NCBI GenBank assembly: GCA_035642415.1
Contig: DASQSI010000022.1
Coordinates: 1-5,539 of the forward strand
Direction: 5' to 3'
Length of the DNA: 5,539 nucleotides
Source: Rubrobacter_F sp035642415
GTDB taxonomy: Bacteria > Actinomycetota > Rubrobacteria > Rubrobacterales > Rubrobacteraceae
Program-made: the position numbers and the translations under genes
Part shown: in pieces, positions 1-5,408 of the stretch
Numbering within the stretch: the first letter of the stretch is position 1
Layout of the letters: every line of letters begins with the position of its first letter
Notes under the pieces: generated by a model
Seen by the model: the letters and a program-made list of their open reading frames with translations, nothing else
What the model was told of the DNA's origin: nothing
The model's database searches: none

Positions 1-140
1 GCAGTGGCTGTGAGTGCCCCAATGAAGCTCCCCGATTGCTGGTAGCCAATGAAGGCGAAGAAGGCCAAAAGCAGCAAGAAGGTCCAGTGCACCTTCACGT
101 CTATACCTGCCACTCGTCCTATCTTGAAAGCACTACCCAT
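1..140 (-). CDS. Site-2 protease family (peptidase M50) protein, N-terminal part
   Basis: The 46 visible codons start at ATG (138-140) and run off the left edge. The product begins MGSAFKIGRVAGIDVKVHWT and continues into a hydrophobic helix (about residues 20-36, LLLLAFFAFIGY). A short N-terminus reading 'F(K/R)IGR(V/I)AGIDV.VHWTFLLLL' is characteristic of the bacterial site-2 protease family that often carries C-terminal CBS domains. These are membrane zinc metalloproteases with HExxH in a following helix, and that motif lies outside the window. The start is well supported: AGGAG ends 7 bases before ATG. A promoter-like pair sits just upstream (168-195). No other gene is close enough to be co-transcribed except the small remnant ending at 188. 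The family call rests on the N-terminus alone, so catalytic competence cannot be judged. Confidence 0.8.
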   Translation of the reverse strand, partial: MGSAFKIGRVAGIDVKVHWTFLLLLAFFAFIGYQQSGSFIGALTAT

Positions 141-167
141 ACGGTCTCTCCTGTTCGTCGTAGGGAT

Positions 168-195
168 TAAATAGCCTCTGTGGTGGATCAGCCAA
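168..195 (-). promoter_or_regulatory. Candidate sigma-70 type promoter for the site-2 protease gene
   Basis: On the minus strand TTGGCT (190-195) is followed after 16 bases by TATTTA (168-173), which then runs into AT. The -10 box ends 27 bases before the ATG at 140. The match to TTGACA/TATAAT is partial (4 and 3 of 6). It is proposed from spacing and position only. Confidence 0.3.
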
Positions 196-289
196 ACGTG
201 AGCGCAAAAGCCTCCACCCCCGAATCGAGAAACTCGATCTCGAACTGTCGATCAGAGACGGGCTTCGGTTGTCGCATCAGCTGATACAT
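188..289 (-). pseudogene. DUF4926-like C-terminal fragment (33 codons)
   Basis: A short open frame on the minus strand runs from ATG (287-289) to TGA (188-190). It reads MYQLMRQPKPVSDRQ followed by FEIEFLDSGVEAFALTFG. The end resembles the C-terminal strand pair of DUF4926 proteins, small barrel-like proteins of about 60-80 residues that usually end in a pattern like 'YEVEFvd..G.t.AllT'. The expected N-terminal half is absent: an in-frame TAG lies one codon upstream of the first ATG. There is no good ribosome binding site; the nearest is GGAAG about 13 bases away. I therefore read it as a 5'-truncated remnant. A genuine 29-33 residue peptide is the alternative. It lies 42 bases downstream of the frameshifted gene at 332-582. 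The family assignment comes from memory of the motif and is tentative. Confidence 0.35.
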
Positions 290-331
290 CTGCTATTCGG
301 TTCTTCCGGAGGTGGAAGCATGCAAAATCTT

Positions 332-582
332 CTAACCCTCACCTTTACCAAACACGCTCTTAGAACCAATAACCTGGTGCAACGATTGAAAATACGCACG
401 CTGCATCTTCGCCCACGTCTCCACGGCATAAACCATCGGTTCACCAAGTGGACCCCACAGTCTCCAATAGGCCTTCGCACCTTCGGCCAAGAAGTCCACC
501 ACAACGCGGTCTCATCCACCATTACATGCTCGGTTTCGTTCACCGCTTGAAGAGCCGCCTCGCCGTTTCGTGAGCCTTGCAC
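332..582 (-). pseudogene. Small conserved-looking protein gene (about 83 residues) with a single-base frame break
   Basis: A strong ribosome binding site GGGAAGGAG (589-597) is 6 bases before a GTG start (580-582). The first frame reads (M)QGSRNGEAALQAVNETEHV, then MVDETAL, then turns into W/R/C-rich nonsense. From about 502 the neighbouring frame continues smoothly as VVDFLAEGAKAYWRLWGPLG, then EPMVYAVETWAKMQRAYFQS and LHQVIGSKSVFGKGEG, to TAG at 332-334. One extra G near 502-505 (TTG-GTGGTG instead of TTGTGGTG) would join both parts into one 83-residue protein. The second half looks like an amphipathic helical segment rich in aromatic and acidic residues. I do not recognise the family. The break may be a real mutation, a sequencing error or, less likely, a -1 ribosomal shift. 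The gene stands alone on the minus strand, with a structured leader at 641-686. Confidence 0.6.
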
Positions 583-640
583 CGTCGTCTCCTTCCCATC
601 GCGCATTCTTGGACACTTTCGGTGGGGGCTTTGTCGGAAC

Positions 641-686
641 CTTAGAGGATCGGGGCCTAAGAGCCTACCACCCCCGTGTCTCTAAG
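641..686 (-). other. Candidate structured leader RNA / hairpin upstream of the 332-582 gene
   Basis: CTTAGAG (641-647) is perfectly complementary to CTCTAAG (680-686). Inside this, a GGGG run (652-655) faces a run of Cs (670-675), giving a second helix with a loop of about 15 bases. The structure lies about 45 bases upstream of the ribosome binding site of the downstream minus-strand gene, where a leader would be. No known riboswitch is recognised. The helix is short and could be chance. Confidence 0.25.
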
Positions 687-737
687 TCCTCTGCTAGCTA
701 TACATCAGGCAATCAACCTCCACTCGGTATAAAGGCC

Positions 738-771
738 CCGTTACCCACAAACGGTTAGCGCCGACGCTAAC
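738..771 (-). terminator. Two abutting hairpins after the zinc-ribbon gene, possible U-less terminator
   Basis: GTTAGCG (754-760), a 4-base loop and CGCTAAC (765-771) form a perfect 7-bp stem. Next to it CCGTT/AACGG (738-742 / 750-754) forms a second, weaker stem. In the minus-strand transcript they come about 43 bases after the stop at 814. A T5 run precedes rather than follows them, so this is not a classical rho-independent terminator. Hairpins without a U tract are often proposed as terminators in actinobacteria. Confidence 0.35.
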
Positions 772-813
772 TCAAAAAGGAATCCCGATATCCTCAGAGG
801 TGCGCCAATAACG

Positions 814-1077
814 TCAGGGGTGGTGATGAGCCTCATACTCCTCATCTAGCAACTTGATGACAAGCTCCTCCCGGATACGGGCTGTGTTGCCCTTCCCGCA
901 TTCGCAACGGATCACTTCGGAGCCGATGACCTGCGACCTCTTGTAAGTAGTCCTCTTGCCGCATTTACTACACTCGAGCACGACCAGCTCGGGAGACCAC
1001 CGGTAGTCCCTACCAAACGGCATCTCCTGAACGTCGTAGTGCTCTGCGATACGCTCGATGACGTGCACCAGCGGCAC
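814..1077 (-). CDS. Small zinc-ribbon protein, function unknown (87 residues)
   Basis: The gene starts at GTG (1075-1077), with GGGTGGGAG ending 4 bases upstream. The product starts MPLVHVIERIAEHYDVQEMP and has a compact Cys cluster: C36-S-K-C39 and C58-E-C60, each followed by Gly, the look of a rubredoxin/zinc-ribbon knuckle pair. Between them is the basic stretch KRTTYKRSQ. A charged helix follows (about 67-80, REELVIKLLDEEYE), ending in three His. The four Cys very likely bind one zinc ion; the tail His are a possible extra metal site. The protein is soluble, with no signal peptide or membrane segment. It has an AT-rich upstream region and no operon partner. I know similar small 'MPLV.VIE..AEHYDVQE' proteins as hypothetical proteins of Rubrobacter-like genomes. 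DNA or RNA binding is inference only. Confidence 0.8.
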   Translation of the reverse strand: MPLVHVIERIAEHYDVQEMPFGRDYRWSPELVVLECSKCGKRTTYKRSQVIGSEVIRCECGKGNTARIREELVIKLLDEEYEAHHHP

Positions 1078-1246
1078 CTTTCTCCCACCCTCTAAGAGAT
1101 TACTTACAGACCAGCCACCTAATTAATTTAGGCAACGTTACGGTTGGGAAGCATAAAGGTAGTTGGGAGGCCAACGCATGACCCAAATGGACTATTTAAT
1201 ATTGGTTTTTACTAAGCTTCGTTGGTTTGCTGGGGCTTGCGTCTAG

Positions 1247-1351
1247 AGAGTTAGAGGGCTTCTCTTCGGTACGCAGACCGACGCCTTGGAGTATGTGAGA
1301 AGTGGAAGCCGCCGGATCTACTTCGCCGGCGACACTGGCGTCTTCGGCCGT
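1247..1351 (+). pseudogene. Remnant of a metallo-beta-lactamase-fold hydrolase (UlaG/RomA-like)
   Basis: A 35-codon open stretch on the plus strand, bounded by TAG (1244-1246) and TAA (1352-1354), reads RVRGLLFGTQTDALEYVRSG and then SRRIYFAGDTGVFGR. The core 'RIYFAGDTG.F' is the hallmark strand-turn of UlaG/RomA-type and NAPE-PLD-like MBL-fold hydrolases, where the Asp of GDTG is a metal ligand. The preceding 'RGL....(x)YV.RSG' also fits the usual order in that family, 'RGLFDRN..LWGGYVV.SGS'. Such enzymes are about 200-350 residues, so only about a tenth survives. There is no start codon with a ribosome binding site, and I see no matching sequence on either side. It is the only plus-strand coding trace in the window. 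Confidence 0.55.
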
Positions 1352-1449
1352 TAACAGGAGAGCAGGAGACCAAAGTTATCTACTCACGTGGCGAAGTACA
1401 AGTACCAGTTTCGCTCACTGCCACGGTGTGAATGTTCTGCTCTATTTTG

Positions 1450-1568
1450 TCAGTGTGGGACGGTAAGCGAGTCGCCCACCTTTTGCTTCGCGTCCAAGAA
1501 CTCGTCCGCTTTTTGCAGAACATGCAGCCGGCTTGCACGAATAAAACGACGTCTTTTTGAACGGTGAC
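1450..1568 (-). pseudogene. Glutaredoxin-like N-terminal remnant with a single-base frame break
   Basis: After AAAGGAG (1573-1579) the minus strand reads (V)TVQKDVVLFVQAGCMFCKK, then moves to the next frame at a run of five A (complement of 1510-1514), continuing ADEFLDAKQKVGDSLTVPH to TGA (1450-1452). The segment 'VVLFVQ.GC..C' followed by 'KKA.EFL.A' matches the first strand, CxxC redox site (here C-M-F-C) and first helix of glutaredoxins. A normal glutaredoxin has about 75-90 residues with a cis-Pro 'TVP' and a C-terminal GG motif; here only about 39 codons exist. There is no proper start codon: GTC stands where ATG/GTG is expected, 4 bases after the ribosome binding site. It therefore looks dead on three counts: lost start, lost base and truncation. 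Part of it overlaps an unrelated 66-codon open frame that I reject. Confidence 0.5.
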
Positions 1569-1625
1569 CTTACTCCTTTCGGTTCCTTGCCGCTTACGCA
1601 GCGCTCTGAAGAGTAATATATAGGA

Positions 1626-2426
1626 TTAAACAGATAAATCATATCTCTCAGTAATTGCTGTTTGGCTATCGCCTTCTATCTCGTTCAAAACTGTTTCAAA
1701 CGCCTCTGGGCTCACCCGTAGATCTGCCCCAAAGGGTTGATCAAGGACGATGACTACAAACATGGTGAAAGCAAAGCCTGCTGTCAACGCCGCAACCGCC
1801 AACACGTGTAGCCGGGCGCTCTCCATTCCCAAAAAGTAAGTGAAAAGTAAGATGATGAGCGCTAAGACCACTAACACAAACCACAGGATAGGCGGTAAGC
1901 CCTCTCGAGCATAAAGCAAGCGAACATTCCTATTTTGGTTCAGTTCGTTTGCTCTCTGCAACGCCTGGCTATAAAGAGTCTGCTCAGCACTCGTGCTCGG
2001 CTGCAAACTATCTACGCTCTTCGTGATTTGTTGGTTGAGTTGCGCTGCCTGGGGGCTCGCCTGGCCTTCCTGCATAAGAGGCCATTCTTCATCCACCACG
2101 ACTCTGGCATAAGATATAGCGAGCTCTTGAATCTGATCCCGCTGCGGTTCAGGAAATTGTCCAGCAAGATAATAGAGTGCTCGAACGGCGCTAGCTTCGT
2201 TTACCACGGTATTCTGGGAGGTGGTGTACTTGTTGAGCACCAGGTAAGCTGAAAAGCCTATTATCACACCAAAAGTAACGTAAAGGGCTCCATAGATTAA
2301 GCCGAGGGGGACGTTGTGGGCTTGGCGGAGTCCTAAAGGAATTCGATGCTGTGTAAAGATGAGCCCTGCAACGGCAAGGAGCATAGTCAGCGAAATAATC
2401 AGCCCTCCCAACAACCCTGTATACAA
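1626..2426 (-). CDS. DUF4239 (bestrophin-like) membrane protein, 266 residues
   Basis: This is an integral membrane protein with four predicted helices in the usual two-plus-two layout: about residues 4-25, 40-64, 179-199 and 204-229. A soluble helical domain of about 110 residues lies between the pairs. Family marks are 'VVNEASAVRALYYLAGQFPE' (74-93) after helix 2, 'YARVVVDEEWPLM' (106-118) in the soluble part, and 'VLDQPFGADLRVSPEAF' (227-243) after helix 4. This is the conserved end of DUF4239, which is distantly related to bestrophin-type channels. Transport or channel activity is not shown for this gene. The start is TTG (2424-2426): an in-frame TAA lies 13 codons upstream with no ATG/GTG between. 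AGAGAGGAG is about 11 bases before the TTG, which is rather far. It appears monocistronic, more than 300 bases from the membrane gene at 2752, with an operator-like palindrome in the gap. It is more AT-rich than the GH15 gene. Confidence 0.88.
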   Translation of the reverse strand: MYTGLLGGLIISLTMLLAVAGLIFTQHRIPLGLRQAHNVPLGLIYGALYVTFGVIIGFSAYLVLNKYTTSQNTVVNEASAVRALYYLAGQFPEPQRDQIQELAISYARVVVDEEWPLMQEGQASPQAAQLNQQITKSVDSLQPSTSAEQTLYSQALQRANELNQNRNVRLLYAREGLPPILWFVLVVLALIILLFTYFLGMESARLHVLAVAALTAGFAFTMFVVIVLDQPFGADLRVSPEAFETVLNEIEGDSQTAITERYDLSV

Positions 2427-2597
2427 AGTAGAGGCTGCTCCTCTCTTAGCGGATTTACTACTCTTTTATAGGCGACCAAGATACAACCCTGTTCCCTCGA
2501 CCAGCAAATCACCCGTATCATCCCTTTTTGAAACATGTCTCTACCCGAGCACCCTCCTACATATTGGCTAACCCGGCGTATTTGCTGATTGTCTTGG

Positions 2598-2619
2598 CTC
2601 ACAAACGACCGTTTGTGAG
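2598..2619. promoter_or_regulatory. Perfect 10+2+10 palindrome, candidate TetR-type operator
   Basis: CTCACAAACG (2598-2607) and CGTTTGTGAG (2610-2619) are exact reverse complements around the two-base centre AC. The core ACAAACG..CGTTTGT has the shape of operators bound by TetR/AcrR-family dimers. It lies about 170 bases upstream of the DUF4239 start, in the right place to control that gene. No regulator gene is in the window. Because it would also fold into a strong RNA hairpin, a transcript-end role for the upstream operon is the alternative. Confidence 0.5.
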
Positions 2620-2642
2620 ACATCTCTGCTAACAGACTTGCA

Positions 2643-2665
2643 CCTATTGGAGGTGAGTCGTATTA
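2643..2665 (-). other. T7-promoter-like sequence
   Basis: The minus strand carries TAATACGACTCAC (2653-2665), identical to the first 13 bases of the phage T7 class III promoter. It continues CTCCAATAGG where T7 has TATAGG, as if four bases were inserted. No T7-like RNA polymerase or phage gene is visible, so a biological role is doubtful. Chance or a library/primer artefact are alternatives. Confidence 0.25.
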
Positions 2666-2671
2666 GTTAAG

Positions 2672-2700
2672 GCTCTCGGAAATGCGCTGTGCCCGAGAGC
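2672..2700 (-). terminator. Hairpin after the P450-GH15-membrane operon, possible U-less terminator
   Basis: GCTCTCGG (2672-2679) and CCGAGAGC (2693-2700) form a perfect 8-bp GC-rich stem with a 13-base loop, 51 bases after the stop codon at 2752 on the minus strand. A T5 run lies before the stem in the transcript and none after it, so it lacks the classical U tract. Position and stem strength favour transcript termination or 3'-end protection. Confidence 0.4.
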
Positions 2701-2751
2701 ATAAAAAGGGTCAGGACTCCTAAGGCGAGGCCACAACTTCTTCGGTTACCT

Positions 2752-3495
2752 TCAGCGTTCTGCTTTGACCCTCGCTTCTTCTTCAGGAAAAGGTTTCCGA
2801 AACACGCTTGAGGCGATCAGCCCACTTCCTAGGATAAACATTAGGGCCCCTATAACCGTACCAACAGTCGGTTGTGGTCTTATGAAGCTAGCGAAGAGCG
2901 GAGCATGAATCCCTAAGGCGATTGCCGTTCCCTTACGTAATACCCCAGAGCGCCAAATAGCGACTCCAAAGAGGATGAAACCTGCCGAATATAGTAGGAA
3001 GATTGGGACGAAAATCTCCCTCGCCGGAGCGTTGAAGATGGCATCAACTATTGTTACGGCGTCTACCTGACCGTTTAGGTAGGCTCGACCAATCACAGGA
3101 AGGGCATAGGTGGTAACGCCCAGGGCAGACAGGATCAGCGCGATACCAGCGACACTCAAAAGCATCGCGGTTAAAGCTAACCCTTTAGCACGGGTGTTCG
3201 CCAAGTAGGTGGTTAGAGCGAGCAGGCCGAAGATCAACAGCGTCAAACCCAATATGTTGCCCACAAACTGGCCTACGAAGAAGCCGGTAGAGCTAGCGGT
3301 CTGGGCAGCTGCCTCGGCATCGACGCGGGGATTAGGCGTATCATATCTACTGAGCAACCCCACAAATGTTAAGACGCCGGAGAGCGGTAGGGCCAAGATA
3401 CCAATACGGACCCAACTCCTGGTAGGCTGTCGAGGTAAAGAAACTTCCCTTCTTTGTTCTCGACCCAAACGACCCTCGCTCTCTTCCGCTGCCAT
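2752..3495 (-). CDS. Multi-pass membrane protein of unknown function, 247 residues
   Basis: The start is ATG (3493-3495), with AAGGAG ending 6 bases upstream. After a charged cytoplasmic N-terminus of about 25 residues (rich in E and R, then PRQPTRSW), six hydrophobic helices are predicted: about 29-49, 71-98, 104-127, 160-181, 188-204 and 210-231. A short charged tail (RKPFPEEEARVKAER) follows. The loop between helices 1 and 2 (50-70, RYDTPNPRVDAEAAAQ) is polar, and Gly/Ala are frequent in the helices. No cleavable signal, catalytic motif or nucleotide site is seen. I do not recognise the family with confidence; DUF4386-like six-helix proteins are the closest in general layout. The gene follows the GH15 stop by 14 bases, and its ribosome binding site sits in that gap, so co-transcription and probably coupling are likely. 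A transport or membrane-stress role would be guesswork. Confidence 0.82.
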   Translation of the reverse strand: MAAEESEGRLGREQRREVSLPRQPTRSWVRIGILALPLSGVLTFVGLLSRYDTPNPRVDAEAAAQTASSTGFFVGQFVGNILGLTLLIFGLLALTTYLANTRAKGLALTAMLLSVAGIALILSALGVTTYALPVIGRAYLNGQVDAVTIVDAIFNAPAREIFVPIFLLYSAGFILFGVAIWRSGVLRKGTAIALGIHAPLFASFIRPQPTVGTVIGALMFILGSGLIASSVFRKPFPEEEARVKAER

Positions 3496-3509
3496 GAATG
3501 GCTCCTTGT

Positions 3510-5408
3510 CTAGGTCGTCCTTCTGGCTCCCAGCGCTCGGTCGAGGTTGAAGGCGGCGCTGATGAGAGCTAGGTGGGTGAAAGCTTGCGGGAAATTCCCT
3601 AAGAGCTCACCGGTCGGGCCGATCTCCTCGGAGTAGAGCCCGAGGTGGTTGGCGTAGGAGAGCATCTTCTCGAAGATGAGCCGCGCCTCGTCAAGCTGTC
3701 CAGCGCGCGCCAAGGCCTCGACGTACCAGAAAGAGCACATGGAGAAGGTGCCCTCGTCGCCGGCCAGGCCGTCGGGAAAAGCTACCGGGTCGTAGCGGTA
3801 GACGAGGCTGTCGGAGACTAGTTCGTCCGTGATCGCATCGAGGGTGGAAAGCCAGCGCGGGTCGGTGGGGACGATGAACTTGACCAGCGGCATGAGCAAA
3901 ACGGAGGCGTCGAGGACCTCGGTGTCGTAGTGCTGCACGAAAGCCTTGCGCCCTTCGTGCCAGCTCTGGGCCATGATCTGGCGGTAAATGCGGTCGCGCT
4001 CAGGAATCCACCGTGCCAAGTTGGCGGGCAACCCACGCTGGCGGGCGATCCTTATGGCTCGCTCTATGGCTACCCAGCTCATCAGCCTGGAGTGGGTGAA
4101 GCGCTTGCGGCCGCCCCGCGTTTCCCAGATGCCCTCGTCGGCCTCGTCCCAGTGATCGCACACCCACTCGACGACGCGGGAGAGGTCTTCCCAAGCATCG
4201 TGGTAGATAGGCGTGCCGTACTTGTTGTACAGGTAGACCGAGTCGAGTAGCTCGCCGTAGATGTCGAGCTGCAGCTGATCGGTTGCCGCGTTGCCGACGC
4301 GTACCGGCGCGGAGCCCCTATAACCCTCCAGGTGTTCAAGTGTCTCCTCGTGAAGATCCGCACGCCCATCGATACCGTACATGAGCTGCAGCGGCCCTGT
4401 TGTCGTGAACCGGCCTTCGCGAAAGCGCTCGGTTAGCCAGCCCATGAATGCCCCGGCCTCCTCAGTGAAGCCCAGGCGCAAGAGGGCATAGAGCGAGAAG
4501 GCAGCGTCGCGGATCCAGGTGTAGCGGTAATCCCAATTACGCTCCCCCCCGATCCTCTCGGGCAAGCTAGTCGTCGGCGCAGCCACGATGGCACCGGTCG
4601 GAGCATAGGTCAAAAGCTTCAGGGTGAGCGCGGAGCGATGTACCATCTCTCGCCAGCGCCCCACATAGCGCGAGCGCGAGAGCCACCGCCGCCAGAACGC
4701 CACGGTGTCCTCGAACGTGCGGCGGACGTCGCTTTCGCTATAGATATGCGGGCCCTCCCCATCACTGACACGATCGAGCACAAAAGCGGTGCTCTCTCCG
4801 GCGCGGAGCGAGAAGCGCGCACGAACACCTTTCTCCGAACGCTCGAGCGGTAGCGACGACCCCAAAGCCACCGACAGCATTGGCGACTCGAAGACCGCCC
4901 CTCGCTCGTGCAGGCGCGTTTCGTGAACCCTTCGTCCATAGTCGAAACGGGGTTCGACCTCCAGGCAGAAGGGCATCTGCCCGCGCACGCAGACGACGCG
5001 CCGGATCAGGCAATGGGGCAGGTGTCCCTGCGTGCCGACCGGCATGAAGTCCTGCAATTCCCCTACCCCATCGGGGCTAAGGAAGCGGGTGATCAGGACG
5101 TTGGTGTCAGGTATGTACAACTGTTTGGTAGTCCAGCCCGCCGAGCTTGGGGCGATCGCCCAGTAGCCGCCGCGCTCTTTGTCCAGGATCGCCCCGAACA
5201 GGCTCGGGGCGTCGAAGCGTGGGCAGCAGTACCAATCTATCGTGCCATCCGTACCCACGAGTGCGACCGTGTTGAGATCGCCGATCAGGCCATGCTCGGC
5301 AATGGGCAGGTAGCCATCCATGTTAGCGTGCATAGCGTTGTTAGGCACTGCTCCGACCGATCGACGCTCGATCTTTTGCATACCAGTGCTAGCTCCGTGG
5401 CCAGACAT
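3510..5408 (-). CDS. Glycoside hydrolase family 15 protein (glucoamylase/trehalase-like), 632 residues
   Basis: This enzyme hydrolyses alpha-glucosidic bonds (starch oligosaccharides, isomaltose or trehalose) with inversion, probably in the cytoplasm since no signal peptide is seen. The N-terminal beta-sandwich starts at 'DGYLPIAEHGLIGDL' (31-45) and 'GTIDWYCCPRFDAPS' (55-69). The (alpha/alpha)6 barrel begins around 255 and carries the family signature 'RNWDYRYTWIRDAAF' (290-304) and 'HLEGYRGSAPVRVGNAA' (359-375). The presumed general acid is E429 in 'DEGIWE'. The presumed general base is E594 in 'LYSEEIGPTGELLGNFPQAF' (591-610). Length and motif order are those of full bacterial GH15 proteins, so it looks intact. 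The start is uncertain: ATG at 5408 overlaps the upstream gene by 20 bases and has no nearby ribosome binding site. M10 (5381) and M27/M30 (5330/5321) are alternatives, and the conserved part begins only at residue 30. Substrate cannot be settled from sequence; GH15 trehalases of actinobacteria have the same layout. Confidence 0.95.
   Translation of the reverse strand: MSGHGASTGMQKIERRSVGAVPNNAMHANMDGYLPIAEHGLIGDLNTVALVGTDGTIDWYCCPRFDAPSLFGAILDKERGGYWAIAPSSAGWTTKQLYIPDTNVLITRFLSPDGVGELQDFMPVGTQGHLPHCLIRRVVCVRGQMPFCLEVEPRFDYGRRVHETRLHERGAVFESPMLSVALGSSLPLERSEKGVRARFSLRAGESTAFVLDRVSDGEGPHIYSESDVRRTFEDTVAFWRRWLSRSRYVGRWREMVHRSALTLKLLTYAPTGAIVAAPTTSLPERIGGERNWDYRYTWIRDAAFSLYALLRLGFTEEAGAFMGWLTERFREGRFTTTGPLQLMYGIDGRADLHEETLEHLEGYRGSAPVRVGNAATDQLQLDIYGELLDSVYLYNKYGTPIYHDAWEDLSRVVEWVCDHWDEADEGIWETRGGRKRFTHSRLMSWVAIERAIRIARQRGLPANLARWIPERDRIYRQIMAQSWHEGRKAFVQHYDTEVLDASVLLMPLVKFIVPTDPRWLSTLDAITDELVSDSLVYRYDPVAFPDGLAGDEGTFSMCSFWYVEALARAGQLDEARLIFEKMLSYANHLGLYSEEIGPTGELLGNFPQAFTHLALISAAFNLDRALGARRTT

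Larger units (their letters stand above)
1078..1625. other. Gene-poor stretch with decayed gene remnants
   Basis: No intact gene is visible in these roughly 550 bases. The 1078-1240 part is AT-rich and holds the upstream region of the zinc-ribbon gene. It includes a short palindrome-like element, CCTAA/TTAGG, at 1118-1132. The rest contains two recognisable fossils on opposite strands (1247-1351 plus, 1450-1568 minus). No RNA gene, repeat array or transposase piece was recognised. Confidence 0.55.
2427..2751. other. Intergenic region with regulatory-looking elements, no gene
   Basis: This roughly 325-base gap separates two minus-strand genes. It holds a hairpin (2672-2700), a short inverted repeat CACCT/AGGTG (2641-2655), a T7-promoter-like 13-mer (2653-2665) and a perfect palindrome (2598-2619). 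The open frame at 2399-2623 has no ribosome binding site, no recognisable motif and overlaps the DUF4239 start, so I do not call it a gene. Confidence 0.6.

Noticed and set aside
224..238. ATCGAG-AAA-CTCGAT inverted repeat
   Set aside because: It lies inside the coding-like DUF4926 fragment, is only six bases per arm and has no placement that suggests a function.
277..606. 109-codon minus-strand open frame taken as one protein
   Set aside because: Only its first third is protein-like. From about 505 down it is W/R/C-rich while the adjacent frame carries sensible sequence. The GTG at 582 with GGGAAGGAG is a better start than the ATG at 606, which lacks a ribosome binding site.
1442..1642. 66-codon minus-strand open frame
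   Set aside because: It has no ribosome binding site, its composition is Ser/Lys/Arg/Cys-rich without motifs, it overlaps the DUF4239 end, and the glutaredoxin-like trace lies in other frames of the same DNA.
2399..2623. 74-codon minus-strand open frame spanning the DUF4239 start
   Set aside because: No motif was found. It covers the operator-like palindrome and an AT-rich leader, and overlaps the DUF4239 start in another frame.
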